Part shown: in pieces, positions 36,890 through 45,832 of the stretch
Numbering within the stretch: the stretch's first letter is position 1
Layout: each line of letters begins with the position of its first letter
NCBI RefSeq assembly: GCF_021352225.1
Contig: NZ_JAAUVI010000001.1
Location: 716,191-780,190, forward strand
DNA: 64,000 nt
Source: Methylobacterium sp. C25
GTDB lineage: Bacteria > Pseudomonadota > Alphaproteobacteria > Rhizobiales > Beijerinckiaceae
Direction: 5' to 3'
Notes under the pieces: model-generated
What the model saw: only the letters and a program-made list of their open reading frames with translations
What the model was told of the DNA's origin: nothing
Database searches by the model: none
Translations under genes and position numbers: made by a program

Positions 36890-38758
36890 TCAGTTTCGCC
36901 CGATCCGCGCGGCCTTGGCCTCGTCGAACCACCACAGGCCCGGTGCGCCGAGCCCGTATTTCGGTGGCTTGTCTGGGTGGCCGAACACGTCCCAGACCGC
37001 GAGCTTGTAGTTCGGCGAATACCAGGCGGGAATCCAGTAGCGCCCGGCGCGCAGGACCCGGTCGAGAGCCCTGCAGGCGATGGTCAGCTCCGCGCGAGAG
37101 CCCGCTGCCACGACCTTGTCCAGCAGCGCATCGACCGCGGGGTCGCTGACCCCGGCGAGGTTGTTGGAGCCTGCAATCCCGGCCGAGCGGGAGCCGTAAG
37201 ATTCGCGGACTTCCGGTCCCGGGGTCGGATCGGCGCCCGATGCCCGGGAGCTGATATCGAAGTCGAAGTCCCGCATGCGGGCCTGATACTGCGAGACGTC
37301 GACCACGCGCTGGCTCGCCTTGATGCCGAGCAGCCCGAGATTCTTGATGAAGGGCTGGATCACCGGCTCGAAGACCGGATCGTTGTCGAGGAATTCGAAT
37401 TCGAGCGGCTTGCCGGTCGGCAGCAGCAGCCGGCCGCCATCGCGCTTGCAGCCGGCCTCCTTCAGCAGCGTGTCGGCCCGCTTGAGCAGGGCGCGATCCT
37501 GTCCCGAACCGTCGGCGACGGCCGGCGACCACGGCTCGCCGAAGACGTAGGGGGCGACGATCGCTGAGAGCTTGTCCCGCAGCGGCTCGAGCAGGGTCAG
37601 TTCCTCGGCGGAGGGCGTCCCGTTCGCCATGAGGTCGGTCTTCTCGAAGAAGGACGAGGTGCGGGTATACGCCCCGTAGAAGGCCGAACGGTTCGTCCAG
37701 GGGAAGTCGAAGCACAGCCCGATCGCCTCGCGGATACGCGGATCCTTGAAGGCCTCGCGGCGGGTGTTGAAGTACCAGGCCTGGATGTTAGGCGGCGACT
37801 CGTCGGGCAGCGTGTCGCGCTTGACGCGGCCTTCGCGCACGGCCGGGAAATCATAGCCCGTCGCCCAGATGCGCGAGGTGTATTCCTGACGATAGGTGAA
37901 GGCGCCGCCCTTGAAGGCCTCGAACGCCACCTGTCGGTCGCGGAAATACTCGTAGCGCACCCGCTCGAAGTTGTTCTGGCCGACCGTCACGGGCAGGTCC
38001 GCCGCCCAGTACTGGGGTACGCGCTCTAGCTCGATGAAGCGGCCGATATCCATGCGCGAGACCCGGTAAGGGCCCGAGCCGAGGGGAGCCTGAAGGGTCG
38101 GCTCCTCGAAATCCCGGGATGCGAAGAAGGTCGCGGAAAAAATCGGGAGCTGCGCCACCACCAGCGGCAGGTCGCGGCTGCGCCCGGCCGCGAAGCGCAC
38201 CACCAGCGTCTCGTCGTTCTCGGCTGTGGCCTCGGCCATGTCGCGGATGACCTGGGAGATGGTCGGATGGCCCTTCTCCTTGAGGATGGTCAGGGAGAAG
38301 GCGGCGTCCTTGGCGGTCAGCCGGGTGCCGTCGTTGAAATGGGCCTGGGGTCGCAGGAAGAACCGGTAGGTCAGGCCGTCCTGGCTGATCTCGACGGCGC
38401 GAGCAACGAGCCCATAGAGCGCGTCGGGCTCGTCCAGCGCCCTCACCATCAGGGTGTCGAAGGTGAGGTTCATCCCCGCCGCGCCGTTGCCGCGGAAGAC
38501 GTAGGCGTTCAGCGTGTCGAAGGTGTCGAAGGCCTGGTTGCCGAAGGTCTGCGTGAGTTGCGCGGAGAAGCTGCCGCCACGGGGAGCTTCGGGGTTCACG
38601 TAGTCGAAATTCGGAAAGTCAGCGGGGTATTTGAGCTCGCCAAAGCTCGACAGGCCGTGCGTGATACGCGCCTCGGCGGCACGAGACCGATGCGGCAGCA
38701 CGCCCGCAGCGGTGAAGGCGCCGGCACCGATCAGGAGGTCGCGCCGGCTCGTCTGCAT
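36890..38758 (-). CDS. extracellular solute-binding protein, YejA-like (second of a pair)
   Basis: A 622-residue periplasmic substrate-binding protein of the SBP_bac_5 / YejA group (peptide, microcin C-like or nickel-complex binding). The N-terminal leader is a twin-arginine-like sequence MQTSRRDLLIGAGAFTAAGV. Landmarks: LTYRFFLRPQAHFNDGTRLTAKD, PLGSGPYRVS and LCFDFPWTNRSAFYGAYTRTSSFF, shared with YejA. It is encoded directly upstream of yejB with 13 bp between. A second, related binding protein lies just upstream at 38881, with a REP-like element in the intervening 122 bp. Start at the ATG 38758, since the longer frame runs through that repeat. Substrate is not known. Confidence 0.93.
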   Translation of the reverse strand: MQTSRRDLLIGAGAFTAAGVLPHRSRAAEARITHGLSSFGELKYPADFPNFDYVNPEAPRGGSFSAQLTQTFGNQAFDTFDTLNAYVFRGNGAAGMNLTFDTLMVRALDEPDALYGLVARAVEISQDGLTYRFFLRPQAHFNDGTRLTAKDAAFSLTILKEKGHPTISQVIRDMAEATAENDETLVVRFAAGRSRDLPLVVAQLPIFSATFFASRDFEEPTLQAPLGSGPYRVSRMDIGRFIELERVPQYWAADLPVTVGQNNFERVRYEYFRDRQVAFEAFKGGAFTYRQEYTSRIWATGYDFPAVREGRVKRDTLPDESPPNIQAWYFNTRREAFKDPRIREAIGLCFDFPWTNRSAFYGAYTRTSSFFEKTDLMANGTPSAEELTLLEPLRDKLSAIVAPYVFGEPWSPAVADGSGQDRALLKRADTLLKEAGCKRDGGRLLLPTGKPLEFEFLDNDPVFEPVIQPFIKNLGLLGIKASQRVVDVSQYQARMRDFDFDISSRASGADPTPGPEVRESYGSRSAGIAGSNNLAGVSDPAVDALLDKVVAAGSRAELTIACRALDRVLRAGRYWIPAWYSPNYKLAVWDVFGHPDKPPKYGLGAPGLWWFDEAKAARIGRN

Positions 38759-38764
38759 GATCCC

Positions 38765-38854
38765 GTCATCGCGATCCGCAAGCAAAGCATCCCGGGGCAA
38801 CACCCGCGACCCCACCTCGTTGGGTCTGCATTGCTTCGCTTCGCTCGCAATGAC
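38765..38854. repeat. REP-like element between the two binding-protein genes
   Basis: An imperfect inverted repeat: the right arm, TTGCTTCGCTTCGCTCGCAA then TGAC, is the GTCATTGCGAGCGAAGCGAA motif in reverse, a sequence familiar from REP-like repeats in alphaproteobacteria, and the left arm GTCATCGCGATCCGCAAGCA is a degraded copy. It lies in the transcript between the two YejA-like genes and could moderate expression of the downstream pair relative to the first. Confidence 0.65.
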
Positions 38855-38880
38855 CGGAATGCGCTCGACGGGCACCTTGC

Positions 38881-40785
38881 TCAACGCGGCGCCCCCGTCT
38901 TGGCGGCGAGCGTATCGTCGTACCACCAGATCGTGGGAAAGCCGGAGCCGCCGTATTTCGGCAGCACCTTCGGGCGCGAGAAGCGGTTCCAGTGGATCGT
39001 CCGCGTCACCGGGGACGACCATTGCGGCAGCACGTAGTTGTGGGCCAGCAGCACGCGGTCGAGGGCGTGGGTCGCCGCGATCTGGCTCTCGCGATCGGTG
39101 GCGTAGACCACCTTTTCGATCAGGGCGTCGATGGCCGGGTCCTTGATGCCGGCGAGGTTGCGCGTGCCCGGCTTGTCGGCGGCGGCCGAGCCCCAGAACT
39201 CGCGCTGCTCGTTGCCGGGCGAAAGGGATTCCGGCCAATTCGAGGTGGTGATGTCGAACTCGTAGCCGCGCATCCGGTTCTGGTACTGCGCCTGGTCAAT
39301 CACCCGGATCGAGCTCTGGATGCCGATCAGCTTGAGCTGCGCAGCGAAGGGCAGGATCACCCGCTCGAACACGTTCTGGAACTCCAGAAATTCGACGGTG
39401 AGCGCTTCGCCGCTGGTCTTGTTGACCATCTGGCCGCCCTTCAGCTCGTAGCCGGCCTCGCGCAGCAACTTCACCGCCTCGCGCAGGTTGGCGCGCACCG
39501 CCTCGGGGGTGACGTTGACCGGGTTCTTGTAGCGCTCGGTGAAGACGCTGGCCGGGATCTTGTCCTTCAGGCTCTCCAGCAGATCCTTCTCCTTGCCCTC
39601 GGGCAGGCCCTGCGAGGCGGCGAGCTCGGAGCCGTAGAAGAAGGAATCGATCCGGCTGTATAGCCCGTAGAAAAGCTGCCGGTTCATCTCCTCGAAATTC
39701 ATGGCGAGGTTGAAGGCCCGGCGGACACGCTCGTCCTTGAACTTGTCCTTGCGCAGGTTGAACACGAAGGCCTGCATGATGCCGGTGCCGCGACCTGGGA
39801 ATTCCTCCTTGATCAGGCGGCCTTCCTTCACGGCTGGGAAGTCGTCGTAGGCTGTCGCCCAGTTGCGGGCGATGTTCTCGGTGCGGAAGTCGTAGAGGTC
39901 GCCTTTCAGCGCCTCCAGCAGCACCGAGCCATCGCGAAAATACTCGAAGCGCACGGTCTGGAAGTTGTTGCGCCCGACATTCACGGCCACGTCCTTGGCC
40001 CAGTAATCCGCGACGCGCTCGTAGATCGCGCTGCGGCCGGCATCGATCTTGGCCAGCTTGTATGGCCCCGAGCCCAGCGGCAGCTCCAGGGTGGTCTGGG
40101 TAGCGTCCCGCGGCTTGCCGCTGGCGTCCTTGCCCGTCCACCAGTGCCTGGGCAGCACCTGCATCTGGCCGAGCACCTGCGGCAGTTCGCGATTGCCGGC
40201 CTCATCGAAGCGGAAGGTGACCTCACGCTCGGCTGTCTTTTCGGCCTTCGAGACGCTCTGGTAATAAGCGGAATAGAATGGGCTGTTGGCCTTCAGCGTG
40301 TCGAAGGACCAGATCACGTCGTCCGGCGTGATCGGCTGGCCGTCATGCCACCTGGCCTCCGGGCGCAGGCGATAGGTGACGGATTTGCCGTCCTCGGCAA
40401 TGCGCACGCCCTCCGCGATCAGGCCGTAGGAGGAGAACGGTTCGTCGCCCGAATCCTCCATCAGCGAGTCATAGATCTGGGTGATCCCGCCCTCGAGGTC
40501 CCCCTTCAGCCCGTTGACGATGTAATTGAGGTTGTCGAAGCCGCCCTGGGCTCCGAGCCGAACGAGGCCGCCCTTAGGAGCAGCCGGGTCGGCATAGTCG
40601 AAGTGCTTGAAATCGGCCGGGTATTTCGGGTCGCCGAGCAGCGTCAGCGCGTGGCGCCAGGTGCCGGGCGCCTCCTGGGCCGAGACCTGAGCCGCGCCCC
40701 CCTGCGCTGCAGCGTTGCGGGCGGCGGCGACGGCCAGAGCTCCGATGAGGAAGCTACGGCGTCCGATCACGGCGGGTGCTGTCAC
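38881..40785 (-). CDS. yejA: extracellular solute-binding protein, YejA-like (first of a pair)
   Basis: A 634-residue periplasmic binding protein of the YejA branch. It has a twin-arginine-like leader (GRRSFLIGALAVAAARNAAAQ) and the family marks FDYADPAAPKGGLVRLGAQGGFDNLN, VTYRLRPEARWHDGQPIT, PLGSGPYKLAKI, FNLAMNFEEMNRQLFYGLYSRIDSFFYGSELA (split by loops) and TTSNWPESLSPGNEQREFWGS. These are the features by which YejA recognises peptide-nucleotide or oligopeptide substrates. It is the first gene of the minus-strand transporter cluster and is followed at 122 bp by a paralogue. Symbol given for the closer resemblance to YejA; which of the two is the true orthologue cannot be settled here. Confidence 0.93.
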   Translation of the reverse strand: MTAPAVIGRRSFLIGALAVAAARNAAAQGGAAQVSAQEAPGTWRHALTLLGDPKYPADFKHFDYADPAAPKGGLVRLGAQGGFDNLNYIVNGLKGDLEGGITQIYDSLMEDSGDEPFSSYGLIAEGVRIAEDGKSVTYRLRPEARWHDGQPITPDDVIWSFDTLKANSPFYSAYYQSVSKAEKTAEREVTFRFDEAGNRELPQVLGQMQVLPRHWWTGKDASGKPRDATQTTLELPLGSGPYKLAKIDAGRSAIYERVADYWAKDVAVNVGRNNFQTVRFEYFRDGSVLLEALKGDLYDFRTENIARNWATAYDDFPAVKEGRLIKEEFPGRGTGIMQAFVFNLRKDKFKDERVRRAFNLAMNFEEMNRQLFYGLYSRIDSFFYGSELAASQGLPEGKEKDLLESLKDKIPASVFTERYKNPVNVTPEAVRANLREAVKLLREAGYELKGGQMVNKTSGEALTVEFLEFQNVFERVILPFAAQLKLIGIQSSIRVIDQAQYQNRMRGYEFDITTSNWPESLSPGNEQREFWGSAAADKPGTRNLAGIKDPAIDALIEKVVYATDRESQIAATHALDRVLLAHNYVLPQWSSPVTRTIHWNRFSRPKVLPKYGGSGFPTIWWYDDTLAAKTGAPR

Positions 40786-40923
40786 GGTCGAGCGGTCTCC
40801 CGGTCTCTCTCGCGGCAGGCGTGCCGCGTGGGTCGGGCGACGTTCTAGGACGGAGGCCGGCCCGAGGCCAACCCGACGCGTGCGCGCAGGGTGGACTTCG
40901 GACGGGGCTGCGCGCTTACCTGC

Positions 40924-41901
40924 TTACTGCTGAGCCGGCTTCTCGTCGGCAGGCTTCTGCTCGACCGGCTTGTCGGCAGGCTTGGCATCCGCAGGCTTGG
41001 CATCCGCAGGCTTGGCATCGCCGGCAGGCTTGGCGTCATCCGCCTTCTTCTCGCCCTCGGCCGGCTTGGATTCGGGCTTCGCCTCGTCTGCCTTCTTCTC
41101 GGGCTCGGCAGGCTTGTCGGCCGGCTTCGCCTCCGCGGGCTTGGCGTCTGCAGGCTTGGCGTCTGCAGGCTTGGCATCTGCAGGCTTGGCATCTGCAGGC
41201 TTCTTGGCATCCGCCGGTTTGTCGGCAGGCTTCGCGTCGGGCTTCTTGTCACCCTCGGCCTTCTTGTCAGCCTCTGCGGGAGCCTTCTTGTCGCCTTCGG
41301 CGGGCTTGGCCGCGTCGTCCTTCTTGCCCTCTTCCTTCTTGTCCGCGGCCGGAAGCGGCTTCGGGCTGTCGGCGAGGGTGTGCAGGTAGGCGATGACGTT
41401 GGCGCGGTCGGTCGGGGAGGAGATGCCCTGGAAGGCCATCTTGGTGCCCTTCACATACTCGCCGGGCTTGGTCAGGAAGTGATCGAGGTCCTCGTAGCTC
41501 CAGTCGCCGCCCTTGGTCTTCATGGCGTCGGAATAGCCGAAGCCCTCGTGCGAGCCTTTCTTGCGGCCGACGACCTCCCAGAGGTCCGGACCCATCTTGT
41601 TGGGGCCGCCCTTCTCGAAGCTGTGACAGGCCTGGCAGGCCTTGGTGCCGCCCTTGCCCTTTTCGGCATCGGCGCTGGCGAGGCGGGTCGCGATCGAGTC
41701 CCCAGCACCCGCAGCCTCGCCGCCGCCTGCCGGCGCGGCGCCGTGCTCTCCGCCCTCCTTGCCACCACCCGGCAGGGCATAGCCCGCGGTGCCGGCGGGC
41801 TTCGGCGTGTAGATCAGTTCGGCGAGAAAACCCGTCCCGAAGGCGAACAGCAGGGTCCCGAGCACCGCGCCCGCGACCTTGTTGATCTCGAAGGAGTCCA
41901 T
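40924..41901 (-). CDS. membrane-anchored cytochrome c with an Ala/Pro/Lys/Asp tail
   Basis: A 325-residue class I cytochrome c of the CycM/cytochrome c552 type. It has an uncleaved N-terminal membrane anchor (VAGAVLGTLLFAFGTGFLAELI, residues 9-30), the haem motif CQACH at residues 89-93 and an axial methionine, M155 in GTKMAFQGI. Homologues shuttle electrons between the bc1 complex and the aa3-type oxidase. From residue about 186 to the end it has a 140-residue periplasmic tail built from Ala-Asp-Ala-Lys-Pro units mixed with Lys/Glu segments, which is unusual for this family. The start MDSFEINKV is typical; no membrane anchor occurs in the longer frame. It is divergent from kdsB with 277 bp between. 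Confidence 0.9.
   Translation of the reverse strand: MDSFEINKVAGAVLGTLLFAFGTGFLAELIYTPKPAGTAGYALPGGGKEGGEHGAAPAGGGEAAGAGDSIATRLASADAEKGKGGTKACQACHSFEKGGPNKMGPDLWEVVGRKKGSHEGFGYSDAMKTKGGDWSYEDLDHFLTKPGEYVKGTKMAFQGISSPTDRANVIAYLHTLADSPKPLPAADKKEEGKKDDAAKPAEGDKKAPAEADKKAEGDKKPDAKPADKPADAKKPADAKPADAKPADAKPADAKPAEAKPADKPAEPEKKADEAKPESKPAEGEKKADDAKPAGDAKPADAKPADAKPADKPVEQKPADEKPAQQ
40976..41020. repeat. 15-bp tandem array A in the cytochrome tail
   Basis: Three near-identical copies of the unit GCAGGCTTGGCATCC (the third ends G). On the coding strand they give repeated Ala-Asp-Ala-Lys-Pro. Together with array B at 41135-41194 they form a low-complexity region prone to copy-number change by slipped-strand pairing. 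Confidence 0.85.
41135..41194. repeat. 15-bp tandem array B in the cytochrome tail
   Basis: Four copies of the unit GCAGGCTTGGCGTCT / GCAGGCTTGGCATCT (the first has GCGGG). They keep frame because the unit is five codons, so expansion or loss changes tail length without truncating the protein. Confidence 0.85.
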
Positions 41902-42178
41902 TCTCGCCAGCTCCGCGCAGGGTCCGGGACCCGGCCTATCGATGGTCCGAAGGCAAGCCGCCGGACTTTGGAGGATTTCGAAGGTGCTTAGCCGCAAGCC
42001 CCCGTTCCTGACAATGGCCGAGCACGTCGCGAAGGGTCGCATCACGCGGAATTGGTGGCCATCGGTGTGGGCGAGCCGACCGATGACACTCCGGCTCGCG
42101 CAGGCGTTCCATGACAAGGTCAGCCGCCGCTGTTAAGCACCGGCCTTCCGCGGCGTTGCCCGCGCCTTCGATCGAACC

Positions 42179-42922
42179 ATGTCCGATCCGCTCGTCCTGA
42201 TTCCCGCCCGCCTCGCCGCGACGCGCCTGCCGAACAAGCCGCTCGCCGAGATCGCTGGGGAGCCGATGATCGTGCATGTCTGGCGCCGCGCCATGGAGGC
42301 CGGCATCGGCCCCGTCGTGGTCGCCACCGACACCCCCGACATCGCCGCCGTGATCGAGGCGCAGGGCGGCCTCGCCGTGATGACGCGCGTCGACCATGCC
42401 AGCGGCTCGGACCGGCTCGCCGAGGCTCTCGAGATCGTCGACCCCGACGGCCGCCACGACGTCGTCGTGAACGTCCAGGGCGACCTTCCGACCATCGACC
42501 CGTCGGTGATCGGTGCCGTGCTGCCGCCCCTCGCCGACCCCTTCGTGGACATCGCGACGCTCTGTGCGGTGATCACGGAGGCCGAGGAGGCTGAGAATCC
42601 GAACGTCGTGAAGCTCGTCGGCCACAACGTCGGCCCCAACCGCCTGCATGCGCTGTATTTCACGCGGGCTCGCGCGCCCTGGGGCGAAGGCCCGCTGTTT
42701 CACCACATCGGACTCTATGCCTACCGGCGAAAGGCACTGACCCGCTTCGTCTCCCTGCCGCAGGGTGAGCTCGAAAGGCGCGAGAAGCTGGAGCAGCTGC
42801 GCGCCCTCGAAACGGGCATGCGCATCGACGCCATGATCGTCGACGACCTTCCGCTCGGCGTCGATACCCCCGCCGATCTCGACCGTGCCCGCACGCTGCT
42901 GACGCGTCGGCGGCTCAACTGA
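42179..42922 (+). CDS. kdsB: 3-deoxy-manno-octulosonate cytidylyltransferase
   Basis: A 247-residue CMP-Kdo synthetase that activates Kdo with CTP for lipopolysaccharide assembly. Family marks are [29 protein letters not shown] at the nucleotide-binding N-terminus, [28 protein letters not shown] and [13 protein letters not shown], and near the end [14 protein letters not shown] followed by LEQLRALE. KdsB is expected to be a cytoplasmic dimer. It starts 277 bp from the divergent cytochrome gene and is followed at 16 bp by pheA, with a transporter gene after that. The grouping of LPS and phenylalanine synthesis in one operon is common in alphaproteobacteria. Confidence 0.96.
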   Translation: MSDPLVLIPARLAATRLPNKPLAEIAGEPMIVHVWRRAMEAGIGPVVVATDTPDIAAVIEAQGGLAVMTRVDHASGSDRLAEALEIVDPDGRHDVVVNVQGDLPTIDPSVIGAVLPPLADPFVDIATLCAVITEAEEAENPNVVKLVGHNVGPNRLHALYFTRARAPWGEGPLFHHIGLYAYRRKALTRFVSLPQGELERREKLEQLRALETGMRIDAMIVDDLPLGVDTPADLDRARTLLTRRRLN

Positions 42923-42938
42923 CCGAAGCCTTCAGACC

Positions 42939-43796
42939 ATGACCGACAAGACCATCGCCTATCAGGGCGAGCCCGGCGCCAACTCGCACATCATCTGCGC
43001 CCAGGCCTATCCCGATTGGGCCTCGCTGCCCTGTGCCACCTTCGAGGACGCGTTCGCGGCCGTGACCGAGGGGCGCGCGGCGCTCGCGATGATCCCGATC
43101 GAGAACTCGATCGCCGGTCGCGTCGCCGACATCCACCACCTGTTGCCGCATTCGCCGCTGCACATCATCGCCGAGCACTTCCTGCCGATCCGCTTCCAGT
43201 TGATGGCGATGCCGGGGGTGAAGATCGAGGACCTGCGCAGTGTACACAGCCACGTCCACGCGCTGGGCCAGTGCCGCCGCGTGATCCGCCGGCTCGGCTT
43301 GAAGCCGGTGGTGGCCGGCGATACCGCCGGCGCGGCCCGCGAACTGGCCGAGGCCCGCGACCCGACCCGCGCGGCGCTCGCTCCGGCGCTAGCGGCGGAC
43401 GTCTACGGGCTGGAGATTCTGGAGAGGGACGTCGAGGACGAGGCCGACAACACCACCCGCTTCGTGGTCTTCTCGCCCGAGCATGGACCGACCGTGCCGA
43501 TGGGGACGGAAACTGTGACCAGCTTCGTTTTTCGGGTGCGCAATATACCAGCCGCGCTCTACAAAGCGCTGGGGGGATTCGCCACCAACGGCGTCAACAT
43601 GACGAAGCTCGAAAGCTACATGGTCGAAGGGCGGTTCACCGCCACGCAATTCTACGCCGAAGTGGACGGACACCCGAACGATCCGGCACTGGTGCGCGCC
43701 CTGGACGAGCTCCGCTATTTCTCGCGCGAGTTGCGGATCATCGGGACCTACCCGGCTCACCCATTCCGAGCGACGACGCGGCAAGCGGCGGAATAG
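42939..43796 (+). CDS. pheA: prephenate dehydratase
   Basis: A 285-residue monofunctional prephenate dehydratase that makes phenylpyruvate for phenylalanine synthesis. The catalytic domain begins IAYQGEPGANSHIICAQAYP; ENSIAGRVADIHHLL and AGDTAGAARELAEA follow, the latter part of the substrate pocket; DNTTRFVVFSPE marks the C-terminal part of the domain with the conserved Thr-Arg. The C-terminal ACT domain (about 195-275) carries the feedback site for phenylalanine in RNIPAALYKALGGFATNGVNMTKLESYMVEG. No chorismate mutase domain is present, so AroQ must be separate. It is the second gene of the kdsB-pheA-MFS operon. Confidence 0.95.
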   Translation: MTDKTIAYQGEPGANSHIICAQAYPDWASLPCATFEDAFAAVTEGRAALAMIPIENSIAGRVADIHHLLPHSPLHIIAEHFLPIRFQLMAMPGVKIEDLRSVHSHVHALGQCRRVIRRLGLKPVVAGDTAGAARELAEARDPTRAALAPALAADVYGLEILERDVEDEADNTTRFVVFSPEHGPTVPMGTETVTSFVFRVRNIPAALYKALGGFATNGVNMTKLESYMVEGRFTATQFYAEVDGHPNDPALVRALDELRYFSRELRIIGTYPAHPFRATTRQAAE

Positions 43797-43823
43797 GCCT
43801 GCCGTCATGACGGACCGTTCCGC

Positions 43824-45038
43824 ATGACCGCCGGATTCGGATCGACCAGCGCAGCCGAACCAAGCCCATCGTCGCATTCCCGGCTGGTCCTCGTGCTGGC
43901 GGCGGCCGGCTTCGCCAGCAGCTTCGCCCTGCGCTCGGCAGAGCCTCTCGTCGGCGTGCTCGCGCGTGACCTGGAGAGCGACCCGCACACGGTGGCCCTC
44001 CTGTCTGCTGCCTTCGCGCTGCCCTATGCGCTGATCCAACCGATCCTCGGCCCCGTGGGCGATGCCCTGGGCAAGGAACGTGTGCTCGTCGCCGTCCTCG
44101 CCGCCCTGACCGTCGCCCTGATCGGCTGCTCGGCTGCACCAAATCTCGAGCTTCTCTTCGGACTGCGCATGATCGCAGGCGCCGCGGCCGGCGGTTGCAT
44201 CCCGTTGTCCCTGGCGATGCTCGGAGACCGGGTGCCGATCGCGCAGCGCCAGGTCGCGATCAGCCGATTTCTCGTCGCGGTGATCCTCGGCCAGCTCCTG
44301 GGCTCGACTTTCGCCGGTCTGATCGAGGCCTTTGTCGGTTGGCGCGGGGTCTTCGCCTCAACCGGCATCGTCGCGGCGCTCGGCTGCGCCACCACGCTGT
44401 TCGGCTTCGACAAGGACAATCGGGCGCCCCCTAGGCCGATCGAGGTCCGGCAGGCCATCGCGCGCTATGGTTCGCTCATCGCCAATCCGCGGGCGCGGCT
44501 TCTATTCTCTGCGGTTTTCGTCGAGGGCGTCGCGATCTTCGGCGTGCTGCCCTACATCGCACCGCTGCTGGCCGCCCGCGGAGAGGGAGGTCCACGCGAG
44601 GCCGGCCTGGTGCTTGCCGGCTTTGCGGTGGGAGGCCTGCTCTATTCGCTGATGGTACCGCTGATGCTGCGCTTCCTCGGCATCTACCGAATGCTGATTG
44701 TCGGCGGCGCCATCTGTGCCGTCGCCTTGCTGATCGTCGGGCTCGCCGGCAACTGGCCGGTTGATTGCGCGGCCTTCGTCGGCCTCGGCCTCGGCTTCTA
44801 CATGCTGCACAACACCTATCAGGTGCAGGTGACGGAGCTTTCCTCGACGGCGCGGGCCTCGGCGGTCGCCCTGCACGCCTTCTCGTATTTCTGCGGGCAG
44901 GCCATCAGCGTCGCCATCTTCGGCTTCACGCTGGAGCATCTTGGGCAGTTCCCGGCCTTGTCGCTCTGCGCAGCGGTGATCTTTGCCGTGGGCGTGGTGA
45001 CCTCGATCCGGTTGGCGCTGCGCCCGAAGGCTGCCTAA
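43824..45038 (+). CDS. MFS transporter
   Basis: A 404-residue major facilitator with about twelve membrane helices. The first helix region is LVLVLAAAGFASSFALRSAEPLVGVLA; the loop after helix 2 is QPILGPVGDALGKERVLVAVLAALT, a motif A-like segment with GPVGDALGKER. Helix 4 and the following region read LRMIAGAAAGGCIPLSLAMLGD, typical of the DHA1 drug-exporter group. The substrate is unknown. The gap to pheA is 27 bp, so the transporter is probably co-expressed with kdsB and pheA, although no functional link is evident. It is convergent with the ABC ATPase gene, 14 bp apart. Confidence 0.9.
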   Translation: MTAGFGSTSAAEPSPSSHSRLVLVLAAAGFASSFALRSAEPLVGVLARDLESDPHTVALLSAAFALPYALIQPILGPVGDALGKERVLVAVLAALTVALIGCSAAPNLELLFGLRMIAGAAAGGCIPLSLAMLGDRVPIAQRQVAISRFLVAVILGQLLGSTFAGLIEAFVGWRGVFASTGIVAALGCATTLFGFDKDNRAPPRPIEVRQAIARYGSLIANPRARLLFSAVFVEGVAIFGVLPYIAPLLAARGEGGPREAGLVLAGFAVGGLLYSLMVPLMLRFLGIYRMLIVGGAICAVALLIVGLAGNWPVDCAAFVGLGLGFYMLHNTYQVQVTELSSTARASAVALHAFSYFCGQAISVAIFGFTLEHLGQFPALSLCAAVIFAVGVVTSIRLALRPKAA

Positions 45039-45052
45039 CCGAGAGCGGTTGA

Positions 45053-45832
45053 TCAGTCGGCGATCACGCTCGGATAGCGTTGCGCCAACCCACTCCGCGT
45101 CGCCTCGGCCCAGCCGCGCGTCCGCTGTGCCCGTGGCGTGTCGAGCGGAATGGCGGCAACGAGGCTCGCCGGGCGGCCGGAGAGCAGCAGCAGCCGGTCG
45201 GCGATCTCGATGGCCTCGTCGACGTTGTGGGTGACCATCAATACGCTTGTGCCGAAGCGCGCCACTGCCTGGACCACGAGGCCACGAAGTCCCGCGGCCG
45301 CCGCATCGTCGAGCGAGACGAATGGCTCGTCGAGGACGAGGATGCGCGGCTCCTGGGCCAAGGCGCGGGCCAGGGAGACGCGGCGCTGCATGCCCAGCGA
45401 GAGCGCACCCGGATAGCGCGAGCGCCACGGCGTCAGCCCGAGGGATTCGAACAGATCATCGAGATTTTTTGCCCGTTCGGGTCGTGGGAGCGCCAAGCGC
45501 ACGTTCTGCTCGACGGTGCGCCAGGGCAGCAAGCGCGGGTCCTGAAACACCATGGCGATGCCGGCCTCGGCCGGATCGGGCGCGACGCTGCCCTCGTAGT
45601 CGGCGTCGAGGCCGAGGAGGATGCGCAAGGTCGTGGTCTTGCCGGCGCCCGAGGGGCCGATCAGGCAGGTGATCTCCCGTGGGCCGACATCGAAGGCGAG
45701 GTTGCGCACCGCCTCCACCGGCTCAGTGCCTGCGCGGCGATAGACCTTCTTTGCGATGGCGACCCGCAGCAGCGGCTCACTCACCTCGGTCAGCGCTGCG
45801 GCAATCTCAGCGCCAGCGGCGGACATGGGCAT
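45053..45832 (-). CDS. ABC transporter ATP-binding protein, SsuB/TauB-like
   Basis: A 259-residue ATPase of the nitrate/sulfonate/taurine importer family. Walker A is GPSGAGKTTTLRI, the signature helix is LSLGMQRRVSLARALA, Walker B is RILVLDEPFVSLD, and the switch histidine is in LMVTHNVDEAI. The N-terminal 20 residues are variable. Its first 26 bases overlap the end of the permease gene, so the two genes are translated together. It is the last of the three-gene importer operon (binding protein, permease, ATPase). The substrate (a sulfonate, nitrate, or thiamine precursor) is not determined by sequence. A start at the third codon (45826) is also possible. Confidence 0.92.
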   Translation of the reverse strand: MPMSAAGAEIAAALTEVSEPLLRVAIAKKVYRRAGTEPVEAVRNLAFDVGPREITCLIGPSGAGKTTTLRILLGLDADYEGSVAPDPAEAGIAMVFQDPRLLPWRTVEQNVRLALPRPERAKNLDDLFESLGLTPWRSRYPGALSLGMQRRVSLARALAQEPRILVLDEPFVSLDDAAAAGLRGLVVQAVARFGTSVLMVTHNVDEAIEIADRLLLLSGRPASLVAAIPLDTPRAQRTRGWAEATRSGLAQRYPSVIAD

